A DNA stretch of 64,000 nt from the NCBI GenBank assembly GCA_949130495.1, contig OX422219.1:267763111-267827110 (forward strand). The letters are read 5' to 3'. The stretch is from Sambucus nigra. Lineage: Eukaryota; Streptophyta; Magnoliopsida; Dipsacales; Adoxaceae. Below, piece after piece: positions 11,464-23,488 of the stretch. Under the pieces are notes generated by a model that had not been told where the DNA came from, searched no databases, and saw only the letters and a program-made list of their open reading frames with translations. Numbering within the stretch: the first letter of the stretch is position 1; every line of letters starts with the position of its first letter. Both the position numbers and the translations under genes were made by a program.

Positions 11464-12470
11464 TTGACCCTGTTTAGTTAATAGGGTAAAGTCTAAAAAT
11501 CCCTCTGATTCCTTTACACGAAAATCCTCTGAATTTTGCATTGTCGCTAAAATCCCCTTAAATGTAGCTAAACCCTTTATTTTGTGTTTGGTAAAAGGAC
11601 TCTAGAAGTGTCTTTGAAACCAAATGAATAGTTTATAATCCAATCACCCCCAATGAGTTTAAATTTAGCTATAAACATACAACAACGCAAATATACTCTA
11701 ACAATTAAATACAATAATTGTTAGACATATTAACAAACATGTAGTATACTAAATAAGTAAAATTTAAACAAACCAAGTTTGTGTATGTACATTTCCACCT
11801 ATATTAAAAAACGTATCAAAATCAAAAAATATATGGTAACTAACAGATGCATGTCATATATACTCGCAATTAACTACGGTAACTGTTAGACATATTAACA
11901 AACATGTAGCATACTAAATAAGTAAAATTTAGTAAAAACTTATTCTGGGTAGGTAAATTTCCCACATAGTAAATAAAAACATATCAAAATCAGAAAACAT
12001 ATAGTAACTAACAGATGCAGGTCATATATACTCTTTCCCCCAAAAGAAATAAACCAACAGAAATGAGCTATAACTTCATCATCACAGAAAGGCAACATTG
12101 AAAAAATAAAATACCTGGATGTTTTAAGAACTGTATGCATAAAGGGTAAGGAGGCAACTTCTTTGTAATGCCTGGATGCACAGAGGGTAAGAAGGCAACT
12201 TGTTTGTAATGCCTGCACTTGGATGTCTTGAGAACTGATATGAAAATATTTTCAATACTTTTTTTTAAAAGGGTAGATAGTTATGCATATATATTGAGAC
12301 ATCATGATTTCTTAGAGCATGCGACGAATACCGACTCACCCCCCAAAATCCGAGTACTAAAGAAAATTAAGAATTGTGGTACTATAGAATACATGACTCA
12401 AAGCATTTACACAGAAAATGTTAATCAAACACAACATCTGTGGTACTGCAAACACAACATCTGTGGTACT
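11464..12470. other. Helitron interior with small direct repeats
   Basis: At 12140-12213 a roughly 40-bp unit around gcaacttctttgtaatgcct is duplicated in tandem with changes. At 12436-12470 the word acaacatctgtggtact occurs twice. Between about 11710 and 12030 two segments share gttagacatattaacaaaca and neighbouring words. No gene was recognised. Confidence 0.5.
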
Positions 12471-13174
12471 AACAGGTCGGGTAATTTCTCTATTGCGTCT
12501 GCATATGAGTCCACCTATTCTAGGGGGAATGAAGTTCAATGGCATGGGCTGGTTTGGAACAAGATGAGTATCCCAAAGTGTTCTTTCATTCTTTGGTTGG
12601 CCTGCAGAATGGCTTTAGTGACTAAAGATAAACTCTTTGATTGGGGAGTTGTCGATAATAAAGCCTGTTTGATTTTTAACTCTGGGATTGAGACTATTAA
12701 GCACATCTTAATGGAATGCCCATTCTCCAAAATTGTTTGGGATGAGATTCTATTTAGGAACCAATCTTATAGAGATATGGGAAGGTGGGATAATGAGATC
12801 AGGAAGGTTGTTGCTGATAGTAAAGGGATAGACCTAAAATCCAGGATTAAGACCACTTCCTTCTCTGCCACCATCTATTGTCTGTGGCAAGAAAGAAATA
12901 GTAGACTCCATAACAAGGGTTTTGCTACAACTTCCAAGGTGATTAGGAGCATCGAGGAAATGGTGCAAGGAAAATCTAGCTATTGGAAGAAATTTCGAAG
13001 ATCTTACTCCAACTGGATGACTTGTAATTTATGGGGATTACCCAACTCTCTCTTATATGACTAATTGTTTAGATGGTTGGTCTCTAGATGCATGTATCTA
13101 GCTGACTCTTTGGCCTTTTGGCTTTTGTATATTTGGGTCTTTTGTTTCTAATACACTTTAATTACCGAAAAAAA
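12471..13174 (+). mobile_element. 5'-truncated LINE tail (zf-RVT region) with 15-bp TSD
   Basis: Only the 3' end of a plant L1-type LINE is present. The frame from about 12476 to 13064 reads NFSIASAYES, then WNKMSIPKCSFILWLA, HILMECPFSKIVWDEI and IYCLWQERNSRLHN. This is the zinc-binding region (zf-RVT) at the C-terminus of plant LINE ORF2. A short 3'UTR and an A-tail (about 13168-13174) follow. The element is flanked by the 15-bp duplication aacatctgtggtact (12456-12470 and 13175-13189), a clear mark of target-primed insertion. The open frame starting at 12219 is a chimera: its first ~85 codons are Helitron DNA read into the LINE. Only a piece of ORF2 is intact, so it cannot move. Confidence 0.88.
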
Positions 13175-13189
13175 AACATCTGTGGTACT

Positions 13190-13314
13190 ATAAATACATG
13201 ACTCAAAGGATCCGTTGATAACACATTTCCTTACATCAATTAGATATACTTGAATGATTCTCTTAGAACTACATCAACTGTGGTCCCATTTGATACTAAT
13301 CATAATCTTAAACA
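13190..13314. other. Helitron interior right of the LINE
   Basis: Contains a second copy of a short segment (gtggtactat...atacatgactcaaag at about 13182-13208) that also lies left of the LINE at 12374-12400. This shows a small local duplication predating or accompanying the insertion. Confidence 0.5.
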
Positions 13315-13410
13315 TCTTATTTGAGTTAATTTTGCCCAACCAAAGTAGATCCCCAAAACTTGATCAGGTAGAGCAGACATCCCGTTCTCTGCAATCGCGT
13401 TGAGTAGTCC
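13315..13410 (-). pseudogene. Exon-like fragment, possibly riboflavin-kinase-like
   Basis: The minus strand carries 32 uninterrupted codons reading GLLNAIAENGMSALPDQVLG then IYFGWAKLTQ. The G-I-Y-F-G-W-A-x-L part resembles the G(V/I)Y(F/Y)GWA segment of riboflavin kinases, where a Leu/Pro-rich loop precedes it. The upstream part does not match what I remember of plant riboflavin kinases, so the assignment is tentative. An ag acceptor-like site lies next to the fragment's first codon. Its sense orientation in the Helitron fits a captured exon. A translated search would settle it. Confidence 0.4.
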
Positions 13411-14460
13411 CTCTTTGTAAAAAATAAATGGGTTCAATTGGCAAGGCGTTTGCATAATAAGGTTCGTTCGTTGACAAATTGGATGATAGATCTCACAAAA
13501 CCAATGGGAGTTTTGGCGATGTGGTCAAAGAGAGAATCAATGTTTATTTTGTGCATCATAAACTGAAACCTAATTTTCTTGTGCCCAACATATTAAATGC
13601 CAAATGCGGTCTCACATATATAAATTTACCTACTTGAATATTGAATGAAAAAAAATCAAATGTTACCTGTATGGCTTGGCCTGCTTTTGCGAATCATTGA
13701 CTCAAGGGAGATGCCCGAGAGAGACGAGGGGCGCTACTGCAGAGCCGGGGGAGAAGGGACACTGGTAGGGGCACCTGAAACTATGGGGCCACCTAAAACT
13801 TGGAAGATACATAAATTGAACATCAAAAACCAAAAAATAAGATATATCGAGTATGTAATTAATAAGGGGTCACAGTCAGATATATGCCTAATCTTCTAGT
13901 TTAACCCCTAATTTGAATATGTAATTTCCATAGTACTATACCTAATAGTGTGGCAAACCACGACTAATATGTCCGTACTTTGTATATTCGCAACAACATA
14001 CAGTGTACTAACATATAGTATACTAACATTGTATGATGCTCCGATTAAATCGCAACAATATACATTGTATGAGCATAAAAGATATAGCTCTAACATAAAA
14101 GATATATCAATTACTTAATTTTAACTATCATGGAACCGCAGTGGTAGAGGTTATGCAATTGCGCATAAAATAAATAAATAATATAAAAATGTCCTAAGTA
14201 ATCAACAATGGTAGAAGCTCTATTTTCCTCCATATCTTAGGCAATCAAGTACCTCATCTAATAATGTGACTCGGTAGTAGCATATCAAAACAAGCAACCT
14301 AGTATGATTATTAATAACAAACATATGAAGGAGACCTAAATATAAAAAACAGAACAAAAAAAAACATCATCAGTGTTAAAATGCATTGAAGGAAGAAAAG
14401 CCGAGGAAACCAAAAGATGCACGTAAAATCACAGTTATTATCACGCTTGTAAATAAATGC
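13411..14460. other. Helitron interior, unassigned
   Basis: The stretch 13660-13800 is GC-richer than its surroundings and ends, on the minus strand, in a gtaac donor-like site. It may be another captured exon but I cannot name a product. The remainder is AT-rich with no frame of interest. Confidence 0.35.
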
Positions 14461-14490
14461 AGGTAAGAACCTTACTGGAGGGAAACCGAG
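14461..14490 (-). pseudogene. Captured CID-type RRM exon, last part
   Basis: On the minus strand, after the target duplication ccgag is counted once, the codons continue from 25265 directly into this stretch and read GFPPVRFLP. That is the end of the first RRM of CID8-13-like proteins (family pattern GFYPVRVLPS). The chromovirus at 14491-25259 separates it from the preceding codons. Confidence 0.75.
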
Positions 14491-15605
14491 TGTAATACCC
14501 CGTATTTTCTGTGATATTTATTTTTGGGATTAATTGAATTAAATGTGTAGTAATTGGAAATTAATCCGGATAAAAATATTAACGAGATGTGAGTTAGTAT
14601 TTGATTATAATGTGTATACTTGGCAATATATGAATATTGGAAATATTGAAATTGTCGCGAGATTGAAATACGGCAATTTGGAAAACTTTGTTGGGATGCA
14701 CGTGACAGTCGCGTCAGGAATATAATTATTTGAATTAAAAAGTGAATTTTATTTTTATCACCCGTATCGTCATTTTGAGCACGCCAACGCATTCGAAAGG
14801 GTCTAAATAGTCAGAAAACACTAGCCAGGGGTTAAGTTTGGGTCCCGGGGCATTATTGGGCCATACCGGTAACTTATAGGGGCATTTTGGTAATTTCGGG
14901 AATCTGGGAATTAAAACCCACGAAAATTAGAGTTAATATCTGACTTAGTATTAACCCACTAAGCCATGTTCCAACCCCAATTTATGTAGTGGGATACGGG
15001 AGAAGTTAGAAACCATAAAGATTGGCAAAAACCAACCCCACCTCCATTAACACCTTGAAAAGAACCTTGAGAAGAACTTGTAGAGAGAGAGAGAGGAAGA
15101 GAAGAATTCTGCAGAGAGAGAGAGAAGACAATCCAACCTTCAAGTTTCAACCTCAAATTCAGAGAAAGATTAAGGCAAGTGGTTTAATTACAATTGATTC
15201 AAAGCTATGCTTTTCCATGTTTAGGAATTATCGAATTTATCTTGAAAGATGATATAAACCCATGAATTGGAAGTTTAAAACTATGAACTATGTTAGGGAC
15301 TGCATGTAGAAACATTCTGGACGAATTATGAGCTCAAAATTATGACCCTTGATGGTTTAAAATCGGATTTTAGAAGAAGTTTATTAATGTTCTTGAAAGA
15401 AATAGAAATCTAGAATTCTCGATGAAGATTTGATCCATATAAAGCCCTTGAATGATGAATTATTGGTTTTAGAACGTTAACACTGTTGTAGGATAGTTGT
15501 ATGATGATAGTATAACGTTATCTTAGAGCTTCATGCTTGTTAATGGTGTTTTGGGTTGATTTGGAAACTGCAAAACGAAGCAGTCCGTAACCATACCTGG
15601 TGTGT

Positions 15606-15658
15606 TCGATCGATCGACCACCATCGATCGATCGAAGGTAAAGGTTGATCGATCGACC
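15606..15658 (+). repeat. GATCGATC palindrome array, three units
   Basis: Three copies of a (t)cgatcgatcga core separated by 11-16 nt, starting 1,116 bp into the LTR. Confidence 0.9.
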
Positions 15659-16909
15659 TTCCCAGAATGAGTAAAGTTTTTCCCTATTTATATTTTAAGG
15701 ATGTTAACCCTTGATTAATATTGTTGGAGACCATATGAATACCCTTAACCTTAAGGAAGACCAATAGGCATGGTTATGAAATTTGGACCTTAATTAGAAT
15801 TCAATTTGAGGAATTATTCTAAACTAATGAGATTCGATAAGTGAGTTAATATTTGGGTTAATAGTGTAAATTTGAATAATTTGATGAAATGAGGTTTGGG
15901 GTAGAATTAAGGACCTTAGGATTAAAGATGTTATACGTGGGAATAATAGGAACTTAATAATCTATCTTAGATAGGTTTTAAGTATAAGAAACTACGACGT
16001 GAGACGTGTCGACAGTTTAACTTTTATATTATCGGGAGACGTAAAATATACAAATTTGGAATAATGGTATAAGGATGTAGAGTATACCTTTATTAATACT
16101 GAATTATCTAAGATGTGTGAATGCTTAGTATATGATTTTTATATGTATGACATACCTACCATACTTGCTATCACGGGAGGTTATGTTCGCTTAGGGCCTT
16201 CTTATCCTTGTGTTGCCCAGATTTAGATTGGTACCTTGAGGACATAGTTCAAGGGAACGACTTATTTGTGAGTTAATAAACTAGCTGACTATGGAGCGTA
16301 GGTATGTACGTGACCATGGATATGTTGAATTATGTTCGCCTCCATTTTTGTGTGTGGTGCTTATTCCAACAATTCCTGAGAGATTCGGAATTTGTGATCC
16401 TTATGTACGTGATGTACCGGGATGGATAGCAGAGTATGTGTGCACCGCAGCTTAGCCTTTGGGTGCTTGTATTGTATATTTATGATGTGAATAATATACG
16501 GTTAAATGAAATTGCTATGTTAAATTGTGGGTATAGTAATTGTAATATTATGAAAAGATAAAAGGGGACAGATATCCATAAATGGTTTTGTTTATAATTG
16601 GGAATCCGAGAATTAAAGTAGAACTCTCTATTTAATTGTTAAGGTTGGAAATTAAACGTGAACCGAGTAGAAGTGTTAGAAACTCTTTGGAATTAAATAG
16701 TTATGAGAAAACACATGAATGGGTACAGGAACGTTAGGAGTGCAAAGTTAGGCGAGAGGTGAGTATTTCATGTGAGAACACGTCCTAACATGTATCTTGC
16801 ATTCATTGTTTTAATTATTATTAAAGCACTTGCTATTTTTAAAATACTCTCCACATTCGGGCTCTGACCCGTTTTCTTTCAAATCTATCTTTTTGTAAAA
16901 ACCATTTTA

Positions 16910-16931
16910 GGTGCCCAGCCACAAGGACACC
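16910..16931 (+). other. Conserved LTR hairpin block
   Basis: ggtgccc, an 8-nt loop agccacaa, then ggacacc. The two arms pair at six of seven positions (one C-A mismatch). Preceded by ccattttag. Confidence 0.6.
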
Positions 16932-17431
16932 ATGCTTAGGATCCTCATTCAGGTGACGAGCTGTAGCGGTTTGTGGAAGTTACAGGACATTGATTATATA
17001 TGCTTCATCTATCTTGACTCTATACTCAGTATTTATCAGTTGTAGGGCATGTCGCCCATTTCTTTTAGAGGCATTTCATTTATTTCAGTTATTCAGACTT
17101 CGGGCATGTACTTAATTCAGAATTCAGACTTGTCTTATTATTTTCAGTTGTGGGATTGTTGTGAGGAGTTTTCCTCCGGACTTATTACTATTGTTGGTTA
17201 TTTCATTACTTCGTTATGGTGAATGGATTTATTTTGTTCTTCCATTATCCTTTTATTGCATGTTAATCAGACTTAACTTAAAATTTGGCAACTTAATTTT
17301 TAAATACTAGGTGGTTAGTAATCATTTAAATGTTTTCGACAGTGATGCTATTAAATGAATCAACTTGACATTTTGTATTAATTTAATAAAGGAGTAGCTA
17401 CCCGGTATTTAATTAGTCGGGGTGTCACAGG

Positions 17432-17443
17432 TGGTATCAGAGC
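17432..17443 (+). other. Primer binding site, initiator tRNA-Met
   Basis: tggtatcagagc, complementary to the 3' end of initiator tRNA-Met, two bases after the 5' LTR. Confidence 0.95.
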
Positions 17444-17613
17444 ATCAGGTTCTAGTGTCCTTTAGGATCTGAACGGCTTATTATGTTTCCACTGAGCTTT
17501 CTTTGATATAGAGCCCTATATTTTAGGACTGTTGTATTCTTTTGTATATGCTACGTTCTTCAGCTATTTTAAGTTTATAACTGCGAACTTATAGACTTTA
17601 TTCTTATTTCAGA

Positions 17614-19587
17614 ATGCCTCCACGACGTGCACCACGGGTTCCCAGGAATGCAACGCCAGAACCACAGCCCGCACCAGTTCAGGGCACGACGAACGCTGCT
17701 GAGGTTGCAGCCATAGTAGCCCAAGCGGTAAATGCTGCATTGGCCGTAGTTCAGCAGGCACCACCCCAGGCGCCAGTTGCCGCGCCAGTTCAGCCTTATG
17801 CATTCCCGTATGCCTGGGAACGTGTACGTGATCCTTTTCAGAAAGCACATCCACCGGAGTTTGCTGGTAGCTCCGATGTTGTTATTTCGAGTCAGTGGAG
17901 AAAAGATATACAGAGGCACTTGAGAATGTATGAGTGCACTAACGTTCAGAGGCAGGTACTAGCTACTTTTAAGCTAGTAGGATCTGCACCACAGTGGTGG
18001 GAGTCCATTAGTACCGTGGAGGAGAGAGATACTCTCACGATTCAGGAGTTTTGGGTGCGGTTCGACCGCAGGTACTTTCCGTCTGCTGTTCACACGGAAA
18101 TGAGGAGGAAGTTGATGAACCTTCGACAGGAGGGTACGACTGTGGCCGAGTATGAGGCCGAATTCAGCAATTTGCTGAATATTGTCCCAGATGAGATACC
18201 GACGGAAGATAAGAAGATTCAGAAATTCATAGATGGATTTACTTGGAGGATCCGTCAGCATTTATTGGGGAACCTCTCGTTGGCCACTTATTCTGACGTG
18301 GTTAACGCTGCATTGCTCTATTGCTAGGACCACCGCTTTCACTTGACAGAGGGGAAGCGATCAGGAGAGTCCAGCCATCAGGGCAGGAGAGGGGGAAATG
18401 GTGCCAGCGGGGCACAGTCAGCTCAGGGTCAGTATAGGCAGAGTGATCAGGGTTCCCAGCAGGGGGATCATAAGAGGTTCTGACCAGGGGGTTTCAGGAA
18501 CGGTCAGGGAGGATTCCGAAATGGCCAGCAGGGTGATAACGGCCATCAGGGCCAGTAGGGTCAAAATGGTCAACATCAGCAGTTTCACTAGGGCCAGCAA
18601 GGCCAGGGCAGAAATGGTAACGGCCACCAGGGCCGAGGGCAGCAGGGACAGCGAGGGGGAAACTTCTCGGGGAACTGTTTCATTTGTGGTAAGATTGGCC
18701 ACAAACGTCAGGATTGTCCTGATAAGGGCAGGGCCCCGCAGCAGCAGTAGGGTGCTCGACATGAGCCATAGAGTCCACTTTTTCCTCCTGCTCTTCCAGC
18801 TCCAGCCCAGGTGCCATCACTACCAGCCATTCCAGCAGTTCCTGTGCAGCAGGGGCAGTTACAGTATGGACGTGTCTATAACGTTCACCAGGTAGCAGCT
18901 CCACAGGCACCACCCGCGATTGAGGGTATGTTTCCTATCCATGGTACTATTGGTCGGGTTTTGTTTGATACGGGGGCAACGCATTATTTTATAGCTACAC
19001 ATTTTGCGAAGGCCTTATGGTTGTTAGCTACGGCAGAGAGCACAGTAATGTGTGTAGACTCACCATTGGGGAGTGGGTCACTTATTTTCTTTATATGTCG
19101 GGGAGTGGGGGTAGAGATTGGTAGTCTGGTATTACCTGTAGATATGTTGGTATTAGATATGCATGTTCACGATGTGATTATCGGTATGGATTGGCTCGCT
19201 GATTATAGAGACATGATTGATTGCTTCGGTGGGATCACTGTTTTTGCCATTCCGGGGCAAGAGATGTTTGTAGTGGCGATGCCTCGCCCAGAGGGAGGTT
19301 CGACCGCTCATTTGTACTACTTAGAGGAGGATACCTCTAAGGAGGTTGTGATTGCTTTAGATTCGATCCCAGTCGTCAGGGAGTATTCCGATGTGTTTCA
19401 GGAGATACTAGGCCTACCCCCTAGTCAAGAGATAGACTTTGTTATAGACTTATTACCAGATACGAGACCTATAGCACGCGCACCGTACTGTATGGCTCCA
19501 ACTGAGATGAGGGAGTTACGGGATCAGATTGAGCAGTTGTTGGGTCAGGGGTTTATTCGGAGGAGTACTTCACCGTGGGGTGCCCCC
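17614..19587 (+). pseudogene. gag-protease region of chromovirus 1
   Basis: One frame runs from ATG 17614 (MPPRRAPRVPR) through capsid, nucleocapsid and protease. The capsid domain occupies about residues 95-215 (WRKDIQRHLRMYECT to IRQHLLGNLS). A Gln/Gly-rich tail leads to a CCHC knuckle at 18676-18717 (CFICGKIGHKRQDC), then the protease active site D-T-G-A-T at 18967-18981. Six stops interrupt this frame: TAG at 18325, 18556, 18589, 18748 and 18769, and TGA at 18481. Each fits a C-to-T change in a CAG or CGA codon. The frame is lost where a C run at 19583-19587 is one base longer than the coding pattern needs. Confidence 0.92.
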
Positions 19588-20872
19588 TGTGTTGTTCGTG
19601 AAGAAGAGAGATGGTTCACTGAGATTGTGTGTGGACTACCGGGAGTTAAACAAGGTCACGATACGGAATAAGTATCCGTTGCCTCAAATCGATGACCTAT
19701 TCGACCAGTTGAGAGGATCTTCTTGCTTCTCAAAGATTGATTTGCGATCTGGATACCATCAGTTGCGTATCAGGGAGGAGGATGTCTCGAAGACTGCTTT
19801 CTTATCGAGATATGGTTCTTACGAGTTTCGAGTGATGCCATTTGGTTTTACCAACGCTCCAGCAGCGTTTATGGACTTGATGAATAGGGTGTTCAGGGAT
19901 TTCCTAGATCTGTTTGTCATTGTCTTCATCGATGATATTCTGGTTTACTCCCAGACAGAGGAGGAGCACGCCGAGCATTTGAGACAAGTTTTGCAGACGC
20001 TACGCCAGAACGAGCTGTATGAAAAATATGTGAAGTGTGGGTTTTGGCTGAAGGAGGTCCAGTTTTTGGGACACATTATTTCCGACCAGGGGATATCTGT
20101 TGATCCGGTGAAGGTATTCACGGTGAGGGAGTGGGGACAGCCCACGACACCGACTGAGATCCGTAGTTTCTTGGGCTTAGCAGGATACTACATGAGGTTT
20201 ATTCGGGGTTTCTCCACGATAGCGGGTCTCATGACACATCTAACTCGTAAAGGTGTGCCGTTCATTTGGAGTGATGCCTGTCAGTTGGCATTCGATGAGT
20301 TGAAGGACAAGTTAACCTCAGCACCTATGTTAGCACTGCCGAGATCGGGAGTTGAGTATCTTGTTTACACCAATGCGTCCTTACGAGGACTTGGGGGTGT
20401 ACTGCAGCAGGAGAGTCAGACCATAGCTTATGCTTCCCGTAAACTTAAGCCTCACGAGAAGAATTACCCTACCCATGACTTGGGGTTAGCGGCAGTGGTA
20501 TTTGCCCTTCGTATTTGGAGACATTACCTTTTGGGGGAGAAGTTTCGATTGTTCACGGATCACAAGTCCCTACAGTACCTATTCACGCAGAAGGAGTTGA
20601 ATATGCGACAACGGAGGTGGCTTGAATTCATGAAAGATTATCAGTTCGATATCCAGTATCACCCGGGGAAGGCTAACGTGGTGGCAGACGCGTTGAGCCG
20701 TAGGTCAGTAGATGAGGTGGCAGGGGTGTGGAAGTCCAAGTGGAAGGAGTTGGGACACCAGGATACAGTGGCCCGATCATTCATGTCTGTGATGACCGTC
20801 ACACCGCAAATTGTCACGAAGGTGGTAAAGGCACGGGCAAAAGATTCGTTCTGTCAGGAGAAGATAGTTTGA
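19588..20872 (+). pseudogene. Reverse transcriptase-RNase H region of chromovirus 1
   Basis: After the frameshift the RT frame reads [20 protein letters not shown] and carries the catalytic FIDD at 19925-19936. RNase H follows (about 20360-20700) to the usual [15 protein letters not shown] tail. The first RNase H catalytic position reads Y-T-N-A-S instead of Y-T-D-A-S (codon 20372-20374), so that active-site acid is lost; a G-to-A change explains it. The frame ends at TGA 20870-20872, where relatives have an Arg codon (CGA). Confidence 0.92.
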
Positions 20873-22254
20873 TTACTAGCAGAGAGAGCCGAGTCCTATA
20901 CCAGTTAGCTCAGATGGGGGATTACGCTTCAATGGGAGATTGGTAGTTCCGGAAGGGGAAGAATTGAGGCACGAGGTGATGGCAGAGTCGCACGGCTCAC
21001 AGTTCGCGGTACATCCCGGAGGGGAAAAAATGTACCATGATATGAGGCGACAGTATTGGTGGAGCGGGATGAAGAGAGATATTGCCGTGTTTGTTTTAAA
21101 ATGCGCCACTTGTCAGCTAGTTAAAGTGGATCATCAGAGACCGGCAGGACTTCTACAGCCATTGGAGGTCCCGATGTGGATGTGGGAGAGCATCTCCATG
21201 GACTTTATCACGGGGTTGGCTACGTCACAGAGAGGTCATGACTCCAATTGGGTAATTGTGGATAGGTTGACCAAAGTCGCTCATTTTCTACCCGTAAGGA
21301 CAGACTACACTGCGGACAGTATGCCCAGCTCTTCATTTCAGAGATAGTGAGACTTCACGGTGTGCCCCTAAATATCGTGTCTGATCGAGACAAGATATTT
21401 GTTTCACAGTTTTGGGAGAGTTTTCAGGAGGCCATGGGCACAGAACTGCGGCTGAGTACGGCGTATCACCCGCAGACCGATGGGCAAACTGAGCGTACAA
21501 ACCAGATGTTGGAGGACATGCTACGTATGAGTATCATTGACTTTGGGGGTGGATGGGAGTTGTATCTTCCACTGGTGGAGTTTGCTTACAACAACTCCTA
21601 CCAGTTCACCATTGGCATGGCTCCATTTGAGGTGTTGTACGGTAGACCTTGTCGTTCCCCAGCATGTTGGTTGGAGGTGGGGACAACAAACTACTTGGGC
21701 CGGAAGTGATCCAGGATACTTCGGCGAGGATAGAATTGATACGGAATCGCATTCGAGTAACTCAGGATCGACAGAAGAGCTATGCTGATGCAAAGAGATT
21801 CTTCAGGGAGTTCTAAGTGGGGGACCAAGTTTTGCTCAGAGTATCTCCTATGAAGGGGATCATGCGTTTCGGGAAGAAAGGGAAGTTGGCACCGAGATAT
21901 GTGGGACCATTTCCTATTATTGAGCGGATTGGACCGGTTGCGTATAGGCTTGGATTACCGGAGCATTTACATCGGATTCACGATGTATTTCATATTTCCT
22001 CGCTTAGGAAATATCTTAGAGACGATTTGGCTCATTCTCACATTGCTTTGGAGAACATCGATCTCCAGTCGGATAGCTCCTACGAGGAGGGGCCGATTTC
22101 TATTTTGGACCGAAGTGAGCGGAAACTGCGGTCAAAGATAGTTCCGTTAGTGCGTGTTCAGTGGCGACATCATAATGTCGAGGAGTCCACATGGGAGCGC
22201 GAGGATGAGATGCGCGAACATTATCCGGAGTTGTTCTTACCAGGTACTTTCTAG
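20873..22254 (+). pseudogene. Integrase and chromodomain region of chromovirus 1
   Basis: Spread over three frames by single-base changes near 20905, 21313 and 21680. The zinc-binding HHCC part lies at about 20984-21119 (H...H in SHGSQFAVHPGG, then CATC). The DDE core includes MDFITGL (about 21198), SDRD (about 21380) and TERTNQMLEDM (about 21490). A TAA at about 21816 interrupts FFREF-VGDQV. The last open part (21817-22254) ends in a chromodomain ([19 protein letters not shown], about 22140-22195), which in this group directs integration to marked chromatin. Confidence 0.9.
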
Positions 22255-22284
22255 TTCTGAATTTCGGGACAAAATTCAGTTATT

Positions 22285-22294
22285 AGGGGGGAAG
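22285..22294 (+). other. Polypurine tract
   Basis: aggggggaag, two bases before the 3' LTR; plus-strand priming site. Confidence 0.9.
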
Positions 22295-23413
22295 TATGTA
22301 ATACCCCGTATTTTCTGTGATATTTATTTTTGGGATTAATTGAATTAAATGTGTAGTAATTGGAAATTAATTCGGATAAAAATATTAATGAGATGTGAGT
22401 TAGTATTTGATTATAATGTGTATACTTGGCAATATATGAATATTGGAAATATTGAAATTGTCACGAGATTGAAATACGGCAATTTGGGAAACTTTGTTGG
22501 GACGCTTGTGACAGTCGCGTCAGGAATATAATTATTTGAATTAAAAAGTGAATTTTATTTTTATCACCCGTATGGTCATTTTGAGTGCGCAAACGCATTC
22601 GGAAGGGTCGAAATAGTCAGAAAACACTAGCCGGGGGTTAAGTTTGGGTCCCGGGGCATTATTGGGCCATACCAGTAACTTATAGGGGCATTTTGGTAAT
22701 TTCGGAAATCTGGGAATTAAAACCCACGAAAATTAGAGTTAATATCTGACTTAGTATTAACCCACTAAGCCATGTTCCAACCCCAATTTAGTTAGTGGGC
22801 TACGGGAGAAGTTAGAAACCATAAAAATTGGCAAAAACCAACCCCACCTCCATTAACACCTTGAGAAGAACCTTGAGAAGAACTTGTAGAGAGAGAGAGA
22901 GAGGAAGAGAAGAATTCTGCAGAGAGAGAGAGAAGACAATCCAACCTTCAAGTTTCAACCTCAAATTCAGAGAAAGATTAAGGCAAGTGGTTTAATTACA
23001 ATTGATTCAAAGCTATGCTTTTCCATGTTTAGGAATTATCGAATTTATCTTGAAAGATGATATAGACCCATGAATTGGAAGTTTAAAACTATGAACTATG
23101 TTAGGGACTACATGTAGAAACATTCTGGACGAATTATGAACTCAGAATTATGACCCTTGATGGTTTAAAATCGTATTTTAGAAGAAGTTTATTAATGTTC
23201 TTGAAAGAAATAGAAATCTGGAATTCTTGATGAAGATTTGATCCATATAAAGCCCTTGAATGATGAATTATTGGTTTTAGAACGTTAACACTGTTGTAGG
23301 ATAGTTGTATGATGATAGTATAACGTTATCTTAGATCTTCATGCTTGTTAATGGTGTTTTGGGTTGATTTGGAAACTGCAAAATGAAGCACTCCGTAACC
23401 ATACCTGGTGCGT

Positions 23414-23488
23414 TCGATCGATCGATGTTCTTTAGTCGATCGATCGACCACCATCGATCGATCGAAGGTAAAGGTCGATCGATCGACC
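23414..23488 (+). repeat. GATCGATC palindrome array, four units
   Basis: Four cgatcgatcga cores; the second unit (with gttctttag spacer) has no counterpart in the 5' LTR. Confidence 0.9.

Larger units (their letters stand above)
14491..17429 (+). repeat. 5' LTR of chromovirus 1
   Basis: 2,939 bp, from tgtaataccccgtatttt to ggggtgtcaca, bounded by TG...CA. GA-rich tract at about 15078-15125. Short open frames inside (for example 14543-14725) recur identically placed in the 3' LTR and are chance frames. Confidence 0.95.

Noticed and set aside
12219..13064. 281-codon open frame as a host gene
   Set aside because: Its first third is Helitron DNA and the rest is a LINE tail with target duplication and A-tail; the frame is accidental.
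14543..14725. Open frame MCSNWKLIRIK, also at 22349-22531
   Set aside because: It lies at the same place in both LTRs of chromovirus 1; duplicated because the LTR is, with no domain.
15606..15658. Regular short repeats as a CRISPR-like array
   Set aside because: Units are short palindromes with tiny variable gaps inside a plant LTR; no cas genes and wrong repeat and spacer sizes.
17575..17919. Minus-strand frames opposite gag (also 17609-17854, 18418-18762)
   Set aside because: Antisense shadows of gag and its Gln/Gly-rich tail; no independent domain.
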